Below, one piece after another: positions 25,463-33,755 of a stretch of 64,000 nucleotides of DNA. The stretch covers positions 1,736,001-1,800,000 of the forward strand of contig NZ_ATUG01000002.1 of NCBI RefSeq assembly GCF_000420085.1. The letters are read 5' to 3'. Under the pieces are notes generated by a model. The model was given only the letters and a program-made list of their open reading frames with translations. It did not search any database and was not told the DNA's origin. The stretch is from Desulfospira joergensenii DSM 10085 (lineage in GTDB: Bacteria; Desulfobacterota; Desulfobacteria; Desulfobacterales; Desulfobacteraceae). The translations under genes were made by a program, and so were the position numbers. How positions within the stretch are numbered: the stretch's first letter is position 1; every line of letters begins with the position of its first letter.

Positions 25463-25814
25463 GGGGAAAAGCCTCCTGCTGGTTACTCCGGAATTCGGTC
25501 CCAGGGTCAGATTGGTCACCATTCTGACCGATGCCGACCTGGATCCGGATTTTCCGGTAAAAAACAGATGCGGAAAATGCAATCAATGTAAAGATCATTG
25601 TCCTGCCGGGGCAATTCTCGGCAAAAATACGGTCAGCCACTATACAACCCGGAGTGAGGCGGTTGATCTCAATCGTTGTGTCCATCAGGTGCGGGATGTA
25701 TTTGGCAAGCTTCCCAATACCACCCCGCTCATCTGCGGTGTATGCATAAAGGTCTGCCCATGGGGATCCAAAACAGGGAAAAATCTGCCCAAGACCGCTT
25801 TGTCCGCCGGGTAA
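25071..25814 (+). CDS. QueG-like protein with two 4Fe-4S clusters
   Basis: 247 residues. The N-terminal part (SDPIMDGIDNQPTPLYSSHYSRVNALLD, ALSAGIGWQGKSLLLVTPEFGPRVRL) resembles epoxyqueuosine reductase QueG, and two ferredoxin-like motifs follow (CGKCNQCKDHCP, about 165-176, and CGVCIKVCPWG, near 222), typical of the 4Fe-4S double-cluster proteins. It lacks the HEAT-like C-terminus and much of the B12-binding part of real QueG, so it may not act on tRNA. The start at 25071 has AGAAGGGA upstream; a longer frame from 25011 is upstream noise. Confidence 0.82.
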   Translation: MAPLIDKKKFTETLQSWGAGIVRIADTANLAGIETEPGDLLDGFPRAVSIAVRLSDPIMDGIDNQPTPLYSSHYSRVNALLDDIAVRTTNLIQEAGGRAVPIPASLILDSEKWTSFISHKAVALSAGIGWQGKSLLLVTPEFGPRVRLVTILTDADLDPDFPVKNRCGKCNQCKDHCPAGAILGKNTVSHYTTRSEAVDLNRCVHQVRDVFGKLPNTTPLICGVCIKVCPWGSKTGKNLPKTALSAG

Positions 25815-25925
25815 GGTCGCTTTATCCGTTAAAAGGAGATAAACATGAAGATTCTCAACGCTGCCCACAGGGCATGGCTGTTTATGCAAAATCCCAGGCG
25901 AAACGCCAATTCAAGGAAAATTTAA

Positions 25926-26945
25926 TTGTTTTTACCCCTCTGCCTGGCTACACTGGCTCTTCTTGCCGTCACTCTATTGCCCCTGTGGCGGAACCCGCAT
26001 TGGCTGATCCGTGGAATGGACTTTCCCCGCCTGCAGTTTTCCGTTTCAGCGATACTATTGTTATTTGTTCATCTGATCTTTCTTGATCTTGGAGATGCAA
26101 ATACCTGGATACTCATTTTACTTACACTGGCCTGCCTGGTCTGGCAGTTGTGGTGGATTGCACCATATACTCTTTTCTGGCCCGTGGAGGTGGAAAAGGC
26201 CAAGGATAAAGGTCCTGACCGGCGTCTCACTATTATTACCGCCAACGTTCTTGCATCCAATCAGGATGCAGAGTCCCTGCTTACCCTGGTTAAGAAGCAC
26301 AGCCCCGATGTTCTTGTCACGCTGGAGTCTGATCAATGGTGGCAGGATCAACTCGATATTTTGGAATCTGAAATGCCTTATACCATAAAGTGTCCGTTGG
26401 ACAATCTTTATGGAATGCATGTCTATTCACGCCTGCCCCTTGATCAATCTGAGATCAGCTTTCTGGTGGAGGAAGACGTCCCTTCCATGCATTCTCTGCT
26501 GAAGCTGCCTACCGGGGAGAGGGTAAGAATGCATTTCTTACATCCTGCACCGCCGAGTCCCACCGAGAATCCGGAATCTGCCGAGCGGGATGCCGAGTTA
26601 ATGATTGTTGCACGCAGCATCAATGACAGCGGACAACCTGTCATCGTTACAGGTGATCTTAACGATGTGGCCTGGTCGCCCACAACCCGGCTGTTCCGAA
26701 AGATTACCGGTTTGCTGGATCCCCGGGTGGGCCGGGGGATGTTCAATACCTTTCATGCAGGATATCCCTTTGTGCGCTGGCCGTTGGATCACATATTTCA
26801 CAGCCGGCACTTCACATTGCACTCGATTCACCGTCTTCCTCCCATAGGGTCGGATCATTTTGCTCTTTTCACGGAACTCTCCTATACCCCGGAACAGGGA
26901 TCCGGTCAAAAGGGGTTGGAAGCTGATCGTTCCGATCTTTCCTGA
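25926..26945 (+). CDS. Endonuclease/exonuclease/phosphatase-family protein with membrane N-terminus
   Basis: 339 residues. Three hydrophobic helices in the first 85 residues anchor a C-terminal EEP domain with TIITANVLASNQ, VTLESDQWW, VTGDLNDVAWSP and GSDHFALF, the acid/His residues of the DNase I-like fold. The assigned start is TTG, directly after a TAA. A better ATG with AAAAGGAG lies at 25845 in the same frame (MKILNAAHRAWLFMQNPRR), interrupted only by that TAA. The gene is therefore either re-initiated at TTG or damaged by one nonsense codon. Confidence 0.78.
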   Translation: MFLPLCLATLALLAVTLLPLWRNPHWLIRGMDFPRLQFSVSAILLLFVHLIFLDLGDANTWILILLTLACLVWQLWWIAPYTLFWPVEVEKAKDKGPDRRLTIITANVLASNQDAESLLTLVKKHSPDVLVTLESDQWWQDQLDILESEMPYTIKCPLDNLYGMHVYSRLPLDQSEISFLVEEDVPSMHSLLKLPTGERVRMHFLHPAPPSPTENPESAERDAELMIVARSINDSGQPVIVTGDLNDVAWSPTTRLFRKITGLLDPRVGRGMFNTFHAGYPFVRWPLDHIFHSRHFTLHSIHRLPPIGSDHFALFTELSYTPEQGSGQKGLEADRSDLS

Positions 26946-26968
26946 TCAAAATCCATGGCTGATGAAAA

Positions 26969-26999
26969 AGGAGTGGGTAAAGCGGATGTCCCCACTCCT
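26969..26999 (+). terminator. Hairpin after the EEP gene
   Basis: AGGAGTGGG (26969-26977) pairs with CCCACTCCT (26991-26999) 24 bases after the stop. There is no T-tract, so termination is more likely at the next hairpin. Confidence 0.4.
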
Positions 27000-27078
27000 G
27001 GAGAATGAGTAAGCGTTCTTTTGTTTCCATGAGCCCCCGGGTTCTTCACTCCTCTGTTTTTACGGAAAATGAAAAAAT

Positions 27079-27104
27079 ATCCCCCAAACGGGGGATGTTT
27101 TTTT
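27079..27104 (+). terminator. Intrinsic terminator upstream of the OYE gene
   Basis: ATCCCCC / GGGGGAT with an AAAC loop (27079-27096) followed by GTTTTTTTC. It ends the transcript from the QueG-like/EEP genes; alternatively it is an attenuator in the leader of the OYE gene 76 bases later. Confidence 0.75.
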
Positions 27105-27179
27105 CTACTGCCTTTTTTACTATCCTGTTAATTCCGAATTTGGCCGGGAGAGGTTGGGAACTCTATAAAGGAGACAGCA

Positions 27180-28307
27180 ATGATCCAAAATTTGTTTGAA
27201 CCGGTAGAAATTAAAGGGATTCAGCTGAAAAACAGATTCGTCCGTTCGGCCACCATGGAGGGAATGGGAACCCCTGACGGATATCCGACACAAAAGCTGA
27301 AAGAGTATTATTGCAGGCTTGCCCAAGGAGAGGTCGGATTGATATTTACCCATGGAACCATGATTGAGGCGTGGAAGAATCTTCCGGAAACTTTGGGCAT
27401 TCAATCCCCTTTTTCCATTCACTCGGACCGCTATATCAATGCCTGGCAGGATGTGGTCCATGCCGTCCATGCCGGGGGCGCAAAAATCGCCATGCAGATC
27501 AGCCATCTGGGAAGGCAGGATATTCCCGAACTGAGGGGTTCGGCACCGATTGCCCCATCTGCGGTACCCATAGAGGAAAGCGGCGTAACCCCCCGGCAGA
27601 TGGGTGTGGATGATATCGAAAATGTCATTGAGAGCTTTGCCCAGGCCTGCCGCCGGGTAAAGGAGGCGGGATTCGACGCGGTCCAGTTTCATGGGGCCCA
27701 TGGAAACCTGATCAATAATTTCATGTCCCCTTTTACCAATATCCGGACTGACCATTACGGAGGACCCCTTGAAAACCGGGCCCGTTTTATGACGGATATC
27801 CTGAAAAGAACCCGTCAAGTCATCGGACCGGAGTATCCGTTGATGATTAAAATGAACTTCAATGATTTTGTGGATGGAGGCCTTGAAACAAATGAGGCCG
27901 TAAATATTGCAGGAATCATTGCAGAAGCCGGGATCGACTGCATTGAAGTATCCGGGGGAACGCTTTCCGAAAGCAGGAGCCACATTGCCGTTAAGGGGAT
28001 AAAAAAGAAAGAGCAGGAGGCTTATTTCCGTGAATATGCCAAAGCTTTAAAGGAGCAGGTTTCCATACCGGTCATCCTGGTCGGCGGCCATCGAAGTCCG
28101 GATTTAATGGCCCGGATCGTGGAAGAGGGGACTGCTGATTTTATCTCCATGTCCCGGCCTTTTATCCGGGAACCCGGACTGATTCAAAGATGGAAAAAAG
28201 GGGATCTGGAAAAGGCAAAATGTATTTCCTGCAACCAATGCTTTGAAAATTGGATTTCCCGTCCCCTGAGGTGTTATGTGGATAATCCTGTGAGAGAAAA
28301 ACAATAG
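27180..28307 (+). CDS. Old yellow enzyme family NADH:flavin oxidoreductase
   Basis: 375-residue FMN TIM barrel of the OYE family. It starts LFEPVEIKGIQLKNRFVRSATMEGM, has the active-site HGAHGNLINNFMSPFTNIRTDHYGG segment (residues about 178-200) and the C-terminal ISMSRPFIREPGLI FMN-phosphate part. A final cysteine block CISCNQCF resembles the start of the Fe-S motif of the larger 2,4-dienoyl-CoA reductase type, but the FAD domain is absent. Likely reduces an alpha,beta-unsaturated compound; the substrate is unknown. Confidence 0.9.
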   Translation: MIQNLFEPVEIKGIQLKNRFVRSATMEGMGTPDGYPTQKLKEYYCRLAQGEVGLIFTHGTMIEAWKNLPETLGIQSPFSIHSDRYINAWQDVVHAVHAGGAKIAMQISHLGRQDIPELRGSAPIAPSAVPIEESGVTPRQMGVDDIENVIESFAQACRRVKEAGFDAVQFHGAHGNLINNFMSPFTNIRTDHYGGPLENRARFMTDILKRTRQVIGPEYPLMIKMNFNDFVDGGLETNEAVNIAGIIAEAGIDCIEVSGGTLSESRSHIAVKGIKKKEQEAYFREYAKALKEQVSIPVILVGGHRSPDLMARIVEEGTADFISMSRPFIREPGLIQRWKKGDLEKAKCISCNQCFENWISRPLRCYVDNPVREKQ

Positions 28308-28429
28308 ATGGGTTTAAAAATCGCAGAACAGGGCGGATTCAGGCGACCTCAAAACCTTGGGACTGATCTGAGATCGAATACCATGGATTTTGATGGATAC
28401 GAGTATTTCATTTTAAAGGAGTATGGATC

Positions 28430-28558
28430 ATGGGTATGGAAACTTTATTGAAAATCCGGGAAATGGGAAGAGAAGTGAAGAGGAAAGATAGAGACCCAGA
28501 ATCCTGTTACAGAAGACCAAAGCAAATACAAAAGGGAATTTTAAAAAAGAGGGAATGA
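28430..28558 (+). CDS. Possible 42-residue protein coupled to the DJ-1 gene
   Basis: ATG at 28430 preceded by AAAGGAG. It encodes a basic, highly charged peptide (MGMETLLKIREMGREVKRKDR at the start) and its TGA overlaps the ATG of the next gene as ATGA. It could be a leader peptide or coupling ORF. There is no family. Confidence 0.35.
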   Translation: MGMETLLKIREMGREVKRKDRDPESCYRRPKQIQKGILKKRE

Positions 28559-29148
28559 TGAATATCGGTATTTATATCTATGATCAGGCGGAAGTATTGG
28601 ATTTTTCAGGGCCCTTTGAAGTGTTTACCACGGCTTCACGGGTCTGTCCGGACTCCACCCCCTTTGAGGTGTTTTTAATCGGTGAAACCGGCAAAACCGT
28701 ATCTGCCCGGGCGGGTTTCCGTATCCATCCGGCCTATGGATTTCATAATCATCCGGCCATGGATCTTTTGATTGTGGTCGGCGGATATCATTATGATGAG
28801 ATGAAGAAACCCCATGTCCTTGACTGGATTGCAGAACAGGCCGGTCGGGCCCGGTATGTCGCCTCCATCTGCTCCGGGGCATGGCTGCTGGCCCAATCCG
28901 GGGTTCTGACCGATCAAAATGTAACCACCCACTGGGAGGATATTGAATCCCTGCAGAGGAGTTATCCTTGTCTCAAGGTCCATAAAAACCAGCGTTGGAT
29001 TGATGAGGGAGAGTATATCACTTCAGCGGGAATTTCAGCGGGAATCGACATGAGTCTATACCTGGTCGGCAAATATCATAGTCTGGATCTGGCCAGGAAA
29101 ACAGCCAGGCAGATGGAGTATGAGTGGAGGGAGAACCGGGAATCCTAA
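28555..29148 (+). CDS. DJ-1/PfpI-family protein
   Basis: 197-residue class I glutamine-amidotransferase-like protein. FSGPFEVFTTASRV and the nucleophile elbow YVASICSGAWLLAQSG (Cys near 103) with EYITSAGISAGIDMSLYLV fit the PfpI/ThiJ family, like the sensor domain of GATase1-AraC proteins but without the DNA-binding domain. Isonitrile hydratase (InhA) is the closest characterised layout. ATG at 28555 or 28558; the first is chosen for its overlap with the small ORF. Confidence 0.85.
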   Translation: MMNIGIYIYDQAEVLDFSGPFEVFTTASRVCPDSTPFEVFLIGETGKTVSARAGFRIHPAYGFHNHPAMDLLIVVGGYHYDEMKKPHVLDWIAEQAGRARYVASICSGAWLLAQSGVLTDQNVTTHWEDIESLQRSYPCLKVHKNQRWIDEGEYITSAGISAGIDMSLYLVGKYHSLDLARKTARQMEYEWRENRES

Positions 29149-29238
29149 AATCACAGGGAAAGGGCTGATTTATGAATATAACCATCCTTCCGGGGGCTTG
29201 AAAAGCCTGACCGATAAACCTCAGGCCCCAGGCCACAG

Positions 29239-31233
29239 TTAGAGCCGGGTGGTGGCCATCTCCCAGAGCGTTCCTTTTTTGGCCCTATTCCCTTCTGTGG
29301 ACATCTCCAGTATCCGGACCCGGGCAAGATCTTGTGTAATTGTGGTACTGGAGTGCAGGCCCTTTACCGTGGTTCCGGCCAGGATTTTTCCCCGGACGTC
29401 CAGAATGGGCCGGGGGGGGATGACGGGAAATTTTTGGTCAAGGGAAGATTTCCTTTTCATATGGGTGTCCATTTCTTCCTGCAATTTTTCCAGATCCCTT
29501 TCTATGCGCCGCTCCTGTCTTTCCAGGCTCAGCTTCTCAGAGGTAAGCTCAATGATTTTATTTCTGATCACTCCAAGGGGAAGGCCATGGCTCTTTGTCC
29601 CGGAGCCAGTCTCCTCTTCCATCCGGGCAAGTTCCCGGCAAATCCCTTTTTTATTCTCCTGGATGGCCTCTTTCTCCAGGGTCGCATTGTCAATGGTAAT
29701 TTGAGACTGCTCTATTTTTTTGTTCAGCGTTTTTAACGATCCTTTCAGATAAGGAGAAGGACCAACCGTAATTGTTGAAGAAAGGGCCTTGACAGATCCG
29801 ATGCGGTAGATCCTTGCTCCGCCCCTTGCCGAAATTTTTGAGGCAAGCATTTTCCCCCGGGACATTTCAAAGGTTCCCTCAAGGGATATCCGGCTTTCCA
29901 CCACCTCTGTGCCGATTTCCACATCCCCGATGGCCTCAATGGAGGACTTGTAGACAAAGCCTGCAGAAACAGAGCCTTCTGCATTGACACGGGAATTGGT
30001 GATTCCGTTGGCCACGGTCACATCCCCTTTTGCATGGATGATACCGCCGTCCACGGATTTGGCCACCACATCTTTGGCCTCGACCCTGAATCCGTTTTTA
30101 ATGGTCCCGGTAATAATGACGTTTTTTGAAAATGTAATATGGCCCGTGGTAAAATCCACATCCCCCTGGATCACATGGGCATCGTTTACGGAAAGAATGC
30201 CGTCCTTGCTCAGCTTTGGATATCCGTCTGTTTCAGCGCGGGCAGAAAGCTCGTCCCCGGACAGATAGACTCCTTTGCCCGGTTGAATCTCCGTATCAAA
30301 GGGCGGTTCCGCTTCCATTACCTTCCCGAAAACGCTCAACCCGCTGTTTCCGAGTTTGCCCGGGACCTTTTCCGCCAGGACATCTCCGGCCTTGACAAAG
30401 GGGACCTTCCCCCTGGCCTTGTAATCAATGGATCCGTCTTCAGCCGTTTTCCCCGGGGAGAGGTAGTCCTGCTCAAACATGTAAAATATCTGGGTATCGG
30501 TCCCCTGCACCGGCTCTAAGCCCCTGGCCAGTTCAAACCAGGTTTCAGTATACTGGTCATCGGAAAGAAATTCTTCCAGGGCCGAATCCTTGGCAATTCC
30601 GTATATGATGCCCTTTTCATCCAGAAAATCTTTGAGCCCGGAGAGATTCAGAAAGGGGTTTGTCTTGTCCTCCCGGATAGCATATACCCTTAGTTCATTT
30701 TCAGGGATAAAAAGGACAATCCCCTTTTCCCGTATCTCCCTTGTCTGATTGTCCGGGCTGCTCCCCCTGGATCCCTGATCCATTTTCTGCTTCTGGAGAA
30801 TCAGTTTCTGCTGCTGTTCGGAGATCATGCCCGCATCTACAAGCAGGTTCCCTATGAAAACGGTCCTGCCCTCCTGGTTGAGCTCTTTCTGTTCTTCCAA
30901 AGCCAGTTTCAGGTTGCTTTGGTTTAAAAATCCGAATTCAATACAAAGGGAGCCGAATCTTGTATCTTTTTGCGCTTTTGCAAAATTAAGGCAGGTTTTT
31001 TTCAGATTGGGGGCTGCCTTGGGGCTGATATACCCCTTGGCAACCATGAGTTTGAGCAATTGCCCCTCGGAGGAAAGGGGCCGGCCCGCAGCATCTCTCA
31101 TCAGTCTCTGGAAGTTTTCCTTGGACAGAATTTTCAAGAACAGGGCAATCCGGGTGACCAATGCGGTCTGACACTGGATGATTCTACCGGCGGGTATGGG
31201 TTTTCCTGATTTGACCATGGGATCTTTCCTCAT
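29239..31233 (-). CDS. FapA (DUF342) family protein
   Basis: 664 residues. Residues 1-170 are a helical N-terminus; then the FapA beta-helix region with repeated short strands (VIQGDVDFTTGHITFSKNVIITGTIKNGFRVEAKDVVAKSVDGGIIHAKGDVTVANGI, about 350-410), followed by a long coiled coil (about 520-600) and a small C-terminal beta piece. In Vibrio FapA affects flagellar placement; in other bacteria its role is open. No flagellar genes lie nearby, but two chemoreceptors do, about 25 kb away. Confidence 0.88.
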   Translation of the reverse strand: MRKDPMVKSGKPIPAGRIIQCQTALVTRIALFLKILSKENFQRLMRDAAGRPLSSEGQLLKLMVAKGYISPKAAPNLKKTCLNFAKAQKDTRFGSLCIEFGFLNQSNLKLALEEQKELNQEGRTVFIGNLLVDAGMISEQQQKLILQKQKMDQGSRGSSPDNQTREIREKGIVLFIPENELRVYAIREDKTNPFLNLSGLKDFLDEKGIIYGIAKDSALEEFLSDDQYTETWFELARGLEPVQGTDTQIFYMFEQDYLSPGKTAEDGSIDYKARGKVPFVKAGDVLAEKVPGKLGNSGLSVFGKVMEAEPPFDTEIQPGKGVYLSGDELSARAETDGYPKLSKDGILSVNDAHVIQGDVDFTTGHITFSKNVIITGTIKNGFRVEAKDVVAKSVDGGIIHAKGDVTVANGITNSRVNAEGSVSAGFVYKSSIEAIGDVEIGTEVVESRISLEGTFEMSRGKMLASKISARGGARIYRIGSVKALSSTITVGPSPYLKGSLKTLNKKIEQSQITIDNATLEKEAIQENKKGICRELARMEEETGSGTKSHGLPLGVIRNKIIELTSEKLSLERQERRIERDLEKLQEEMDTHMKRKSSLDQKFPVIPPRPILDVRGKILAGTTVKGLHSSTTITQDLARVRILEMSTEGNRAKKGTLWEMATTRL

Positions 31234-31811
31234 TGATATGCGTATTTACTATTCGGGTTAAACAGATATTCAGAAGAATAAAGAGAAAACAGATGGACAG
31301 CAAAAGAACAAAACCATGGGTTCTTTATGGGCCGGGTCCTTTAGATCCCGGCCTGAAACACCTCACGGCCCAGGTTCTTAGGGCTGTCTGCTTTTGGATT
31401 GATCTTTCTGTTTTGGGTTAGGGTATCTTTTCTGGGAAGGGCGTTCGACCTGCTGTTTTTCCCACCTGTTCCGGCAGTTGAACAAATCATAATTTTTTGC
31501 TCCAAGTCCTTGGTTGAATTCACAATAGCAAAGAAGCCCAACATTACTCTTTCCGTTGCATGTACCGTCAACTCGTACTTTCCTGCCCCGTGGGGGACGT
31601 AAACATGAACACGGTACCATGGGTAGAAATTCTTGTCAAAATCGAAGTTGGTTTAAGTAACCTGCTGAAATTATATTCGATTGTGTTTTTCTCCCTGTGG
31701 ATGGCCTTTTCTGTTTTGTTATTGAACCCTTTGCCGGACAAGGGCTTGGGGATTATCTTCGTCCAGTATAAAAATTTTTCAAAAAATAAAAATTTTCTGG
31801 TCTTTACTAAT
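31234..31811. other. Intergenic region before the second IS
   Basis: About 580 bp without a convincing gene. Short frames on both strands (31341-31571, 31378-31620, 31399-31602) have no recognisable family. A hairpin GGCCGGG / CCCGGCC lies at about 31329-31353. The sequence may be the remains of a gene disrupted before the IS arrived. Confidence 0.45.
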
Positions 31812-33672
31812 AGGGTGTTGAAATCGATAGCATCTGCATGACGAAATACAGCAAATTTTCGGTTAGTTAAAGATTGAAAAAGCCTCTGTTTCGTTGTAAC
31901 TTTTTAAGCAGCAAACAAAAAATGAAACAACAACGCAGAGGCCTTATGTATACAAAAAATATCAGGTGAATCATCACAAAGCAATTGAAAAAGAGTTTTT
32001 CGAACTGGAAAAAGATGACAAGGAAGTCCAAAAAAGAGCTGATAAAGCAAATCGTGATGGAGGTTGTGGATAATTATGATTATTCCCATACCTTGGCCTT
32101 GGACATTCCCATCGAAGAACTCATAGGAATAGAAGATCAAAGACCATCTGAAGGTATCCTCGATCTTCAGGAGATGGCTGCCTATATTGAGAATTTTCAT
32201 TCCGATAATTTGTTTGACTTTGACAACCGGAAAAAACCATACTCTGAAATTGTAGATAAAGAATTACAATTTATTGATCAGCTTTTAGACAACAAGATTA
32301 TCAATGATTTGATCGCACCTGACGGTTATTCCGCTGTGCATAGGGATATTCAACCCTATCAATTGTTCCGGATGGAGCTTTTAAAAATTATCAAATACCC
32401 TGAAATCAGTTACAGGAAGTTTTGTAGCGATGAATATTTTGGCAGGGAACGAAAGCAAAACAGGCGTTTTGTGCGGTTGCCTTTAAATACCAAACTCCAG
32501 GTAGATCATACTGAGTTGTGTCACTTCCGGCGTGGCCTGAATTTCAAACAATTGATGAATGTCCTGGTATATTTTCTCCATCATTTTTATAAATCAAGCT
32601 GTCTTGAGAGTGCCGTTATCCATGGTGTTGATTCCAGTGAGCTGCCGTCTGAAATCAATTACCCCCTTTGTACAATTCAGGTCAAAGGCAAGAAAATACG
32701 AATTTATTCCGATCCGGACTGTGACTGTGGAAAACGCCGGAATAAAAGGGATAAATCGTATTACGTTATTGGGTACCGGATTCATACACTAACCGCCATC
32801 AACCCATCGACAGGCCATAGTTTTCCGTTGATATCTATAGTAGGGGCAGCAAATCATCATGACAGCCTGTTTTTAAAACCGTTGATCAAGCTTGCTCAGG
32901 CATTGGGTATTGATATCAAATTGATAACCGCCGACCAGGCTTATCACGATAGTGATGGTTCGGTTCTCAATGAAACCGGAGTCTATGTCGTAGCCCCTGC
33001 ATCGGAGAAAGCCAAACTTCCTGACAACGTTTTGGAATCGCCATTAAGGGTTGCCTGTAATGATTCTTGTGAGATTCCGATGCAGTTTTTAGGATCGACA
33101 CCGGAAGGCCGCGAATTTGGATGTGATGCCGCTCCGGGTGAGTGTGCATTTGAATCAAATTGTCCAAAATTAAGGATCGTTGATTTTGACAATGGCTATT
33201 TTCAACCAATGCCGACTTTTCATAGCGGATCTCAAGACGCAATCGAGATTCGGAAAAATTGTGAAAGGCCCTTTAATCTGATGAAAAAAAGAGAAGGCCT
33301 CGAACAAACACGGGTAAGAAGCCAGGATGGTGTAATTGTCCGATCAACTTTGACAACTATCGTAACATTGTTGATTGAAATGGCCGGAACAAGGCATAAA
33401 CCAATAAAAAAATATGATGGACAAAAGGAGCTGTTTGCTACCACAGGATGAATTGAACGTTCAATGCAGGATTTTTTCTGAGCCGATTGATCGGTCGCTG
33501 CCGGTATATCTGAATACAACAAAGGCCGCTGTCTGAAATAGACTTTATGCGGTAAAAAACAAAACCAGATATTGCTACGGTAAAAACCGAGCAATTTGAC
33601 ATTGGAAAAAAGAATTCCAAACACGTGGGGTACCTATAACGAAACAGAAAATTTGAATGATTTCAACACCCT
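31812..33672. mobile_element. Insertion sequence with DDE transposase, possibly ISNCY/ISDol1-like
   Basis: 1,861-bp element bounded by perfect 14-bp inverted repeats, AGGGTGTTGAAATC (31812-31825) and GATTTCAACACCCT (33659-33672). The repeat edges fit the transposase gene within. No clear target duplication is seen. The family assignment is tentative. Confidence 0.85.
31985..33451 (+). CDS. DDE transposase of the second IS
   Basis: 488 residues. The N-terminal 170 residues are probably DNA-binding; the RNase H-like core contains GVDSSELPSEINYP (first D), ITADQAYHDS (second D) and a late Glu in the CERPFNLMKKREGLEQTRVRS region, as in IS4/IS1182/ISNCY transposases. A His/Asn-rich HHDSLFL lies between. 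It looks intact, so the element may still be mobile. Confidence 0.85.
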   Translation: MKKSFSNWKKMTRKSKKELIKQIVMEVVDNYDYSHTLALDIPIEELIGIEDQRPSEGILDLQEMAAYIENFHSDNLFDFDNRKKPYSEIVDKELQFIDQLLDNKIINDLIAPDGYSAVHRDIQPYQLFRMELLKIIKYPEISYRKFCSDEYFGRERKQNRRFVRLPLNTKLQVDHTELCHFRRGLNFKQLMNVLVYFLHHFYKSSCLESAVIHGVDSSELPSEINYPLCTIQVKGKKIRIYSDPDCDCGKRRNKRDKSYYVIGYRIHTLTAINPSTGHSFPLISIVGAANHHDSLFLKPLIKLAQALGIDIKLITADQAYHDSDGSVLNETGVYVVAPASEKAKLPDNVLESPLRVACNDSCEIPMQFLGSTPEGREFGCDAAPGECAFESNCPKLRIVDFDNGYFQPMPTFHSGSQDAIEIRKNCERPFNLMKKREGLEQTRVRSQDGVIVRSTLTTIVTLLIEMAGTRHKPIKKYDGQKELFATTG

Positions 33673-33755
33673 TTAATATTCTTTTCCGTGTTTTGTTTTA
33701 TTCCTTGGAATATCTGGGGTGGCAATGATCACTGTTTGAAAGCGGAGGGGATCAC

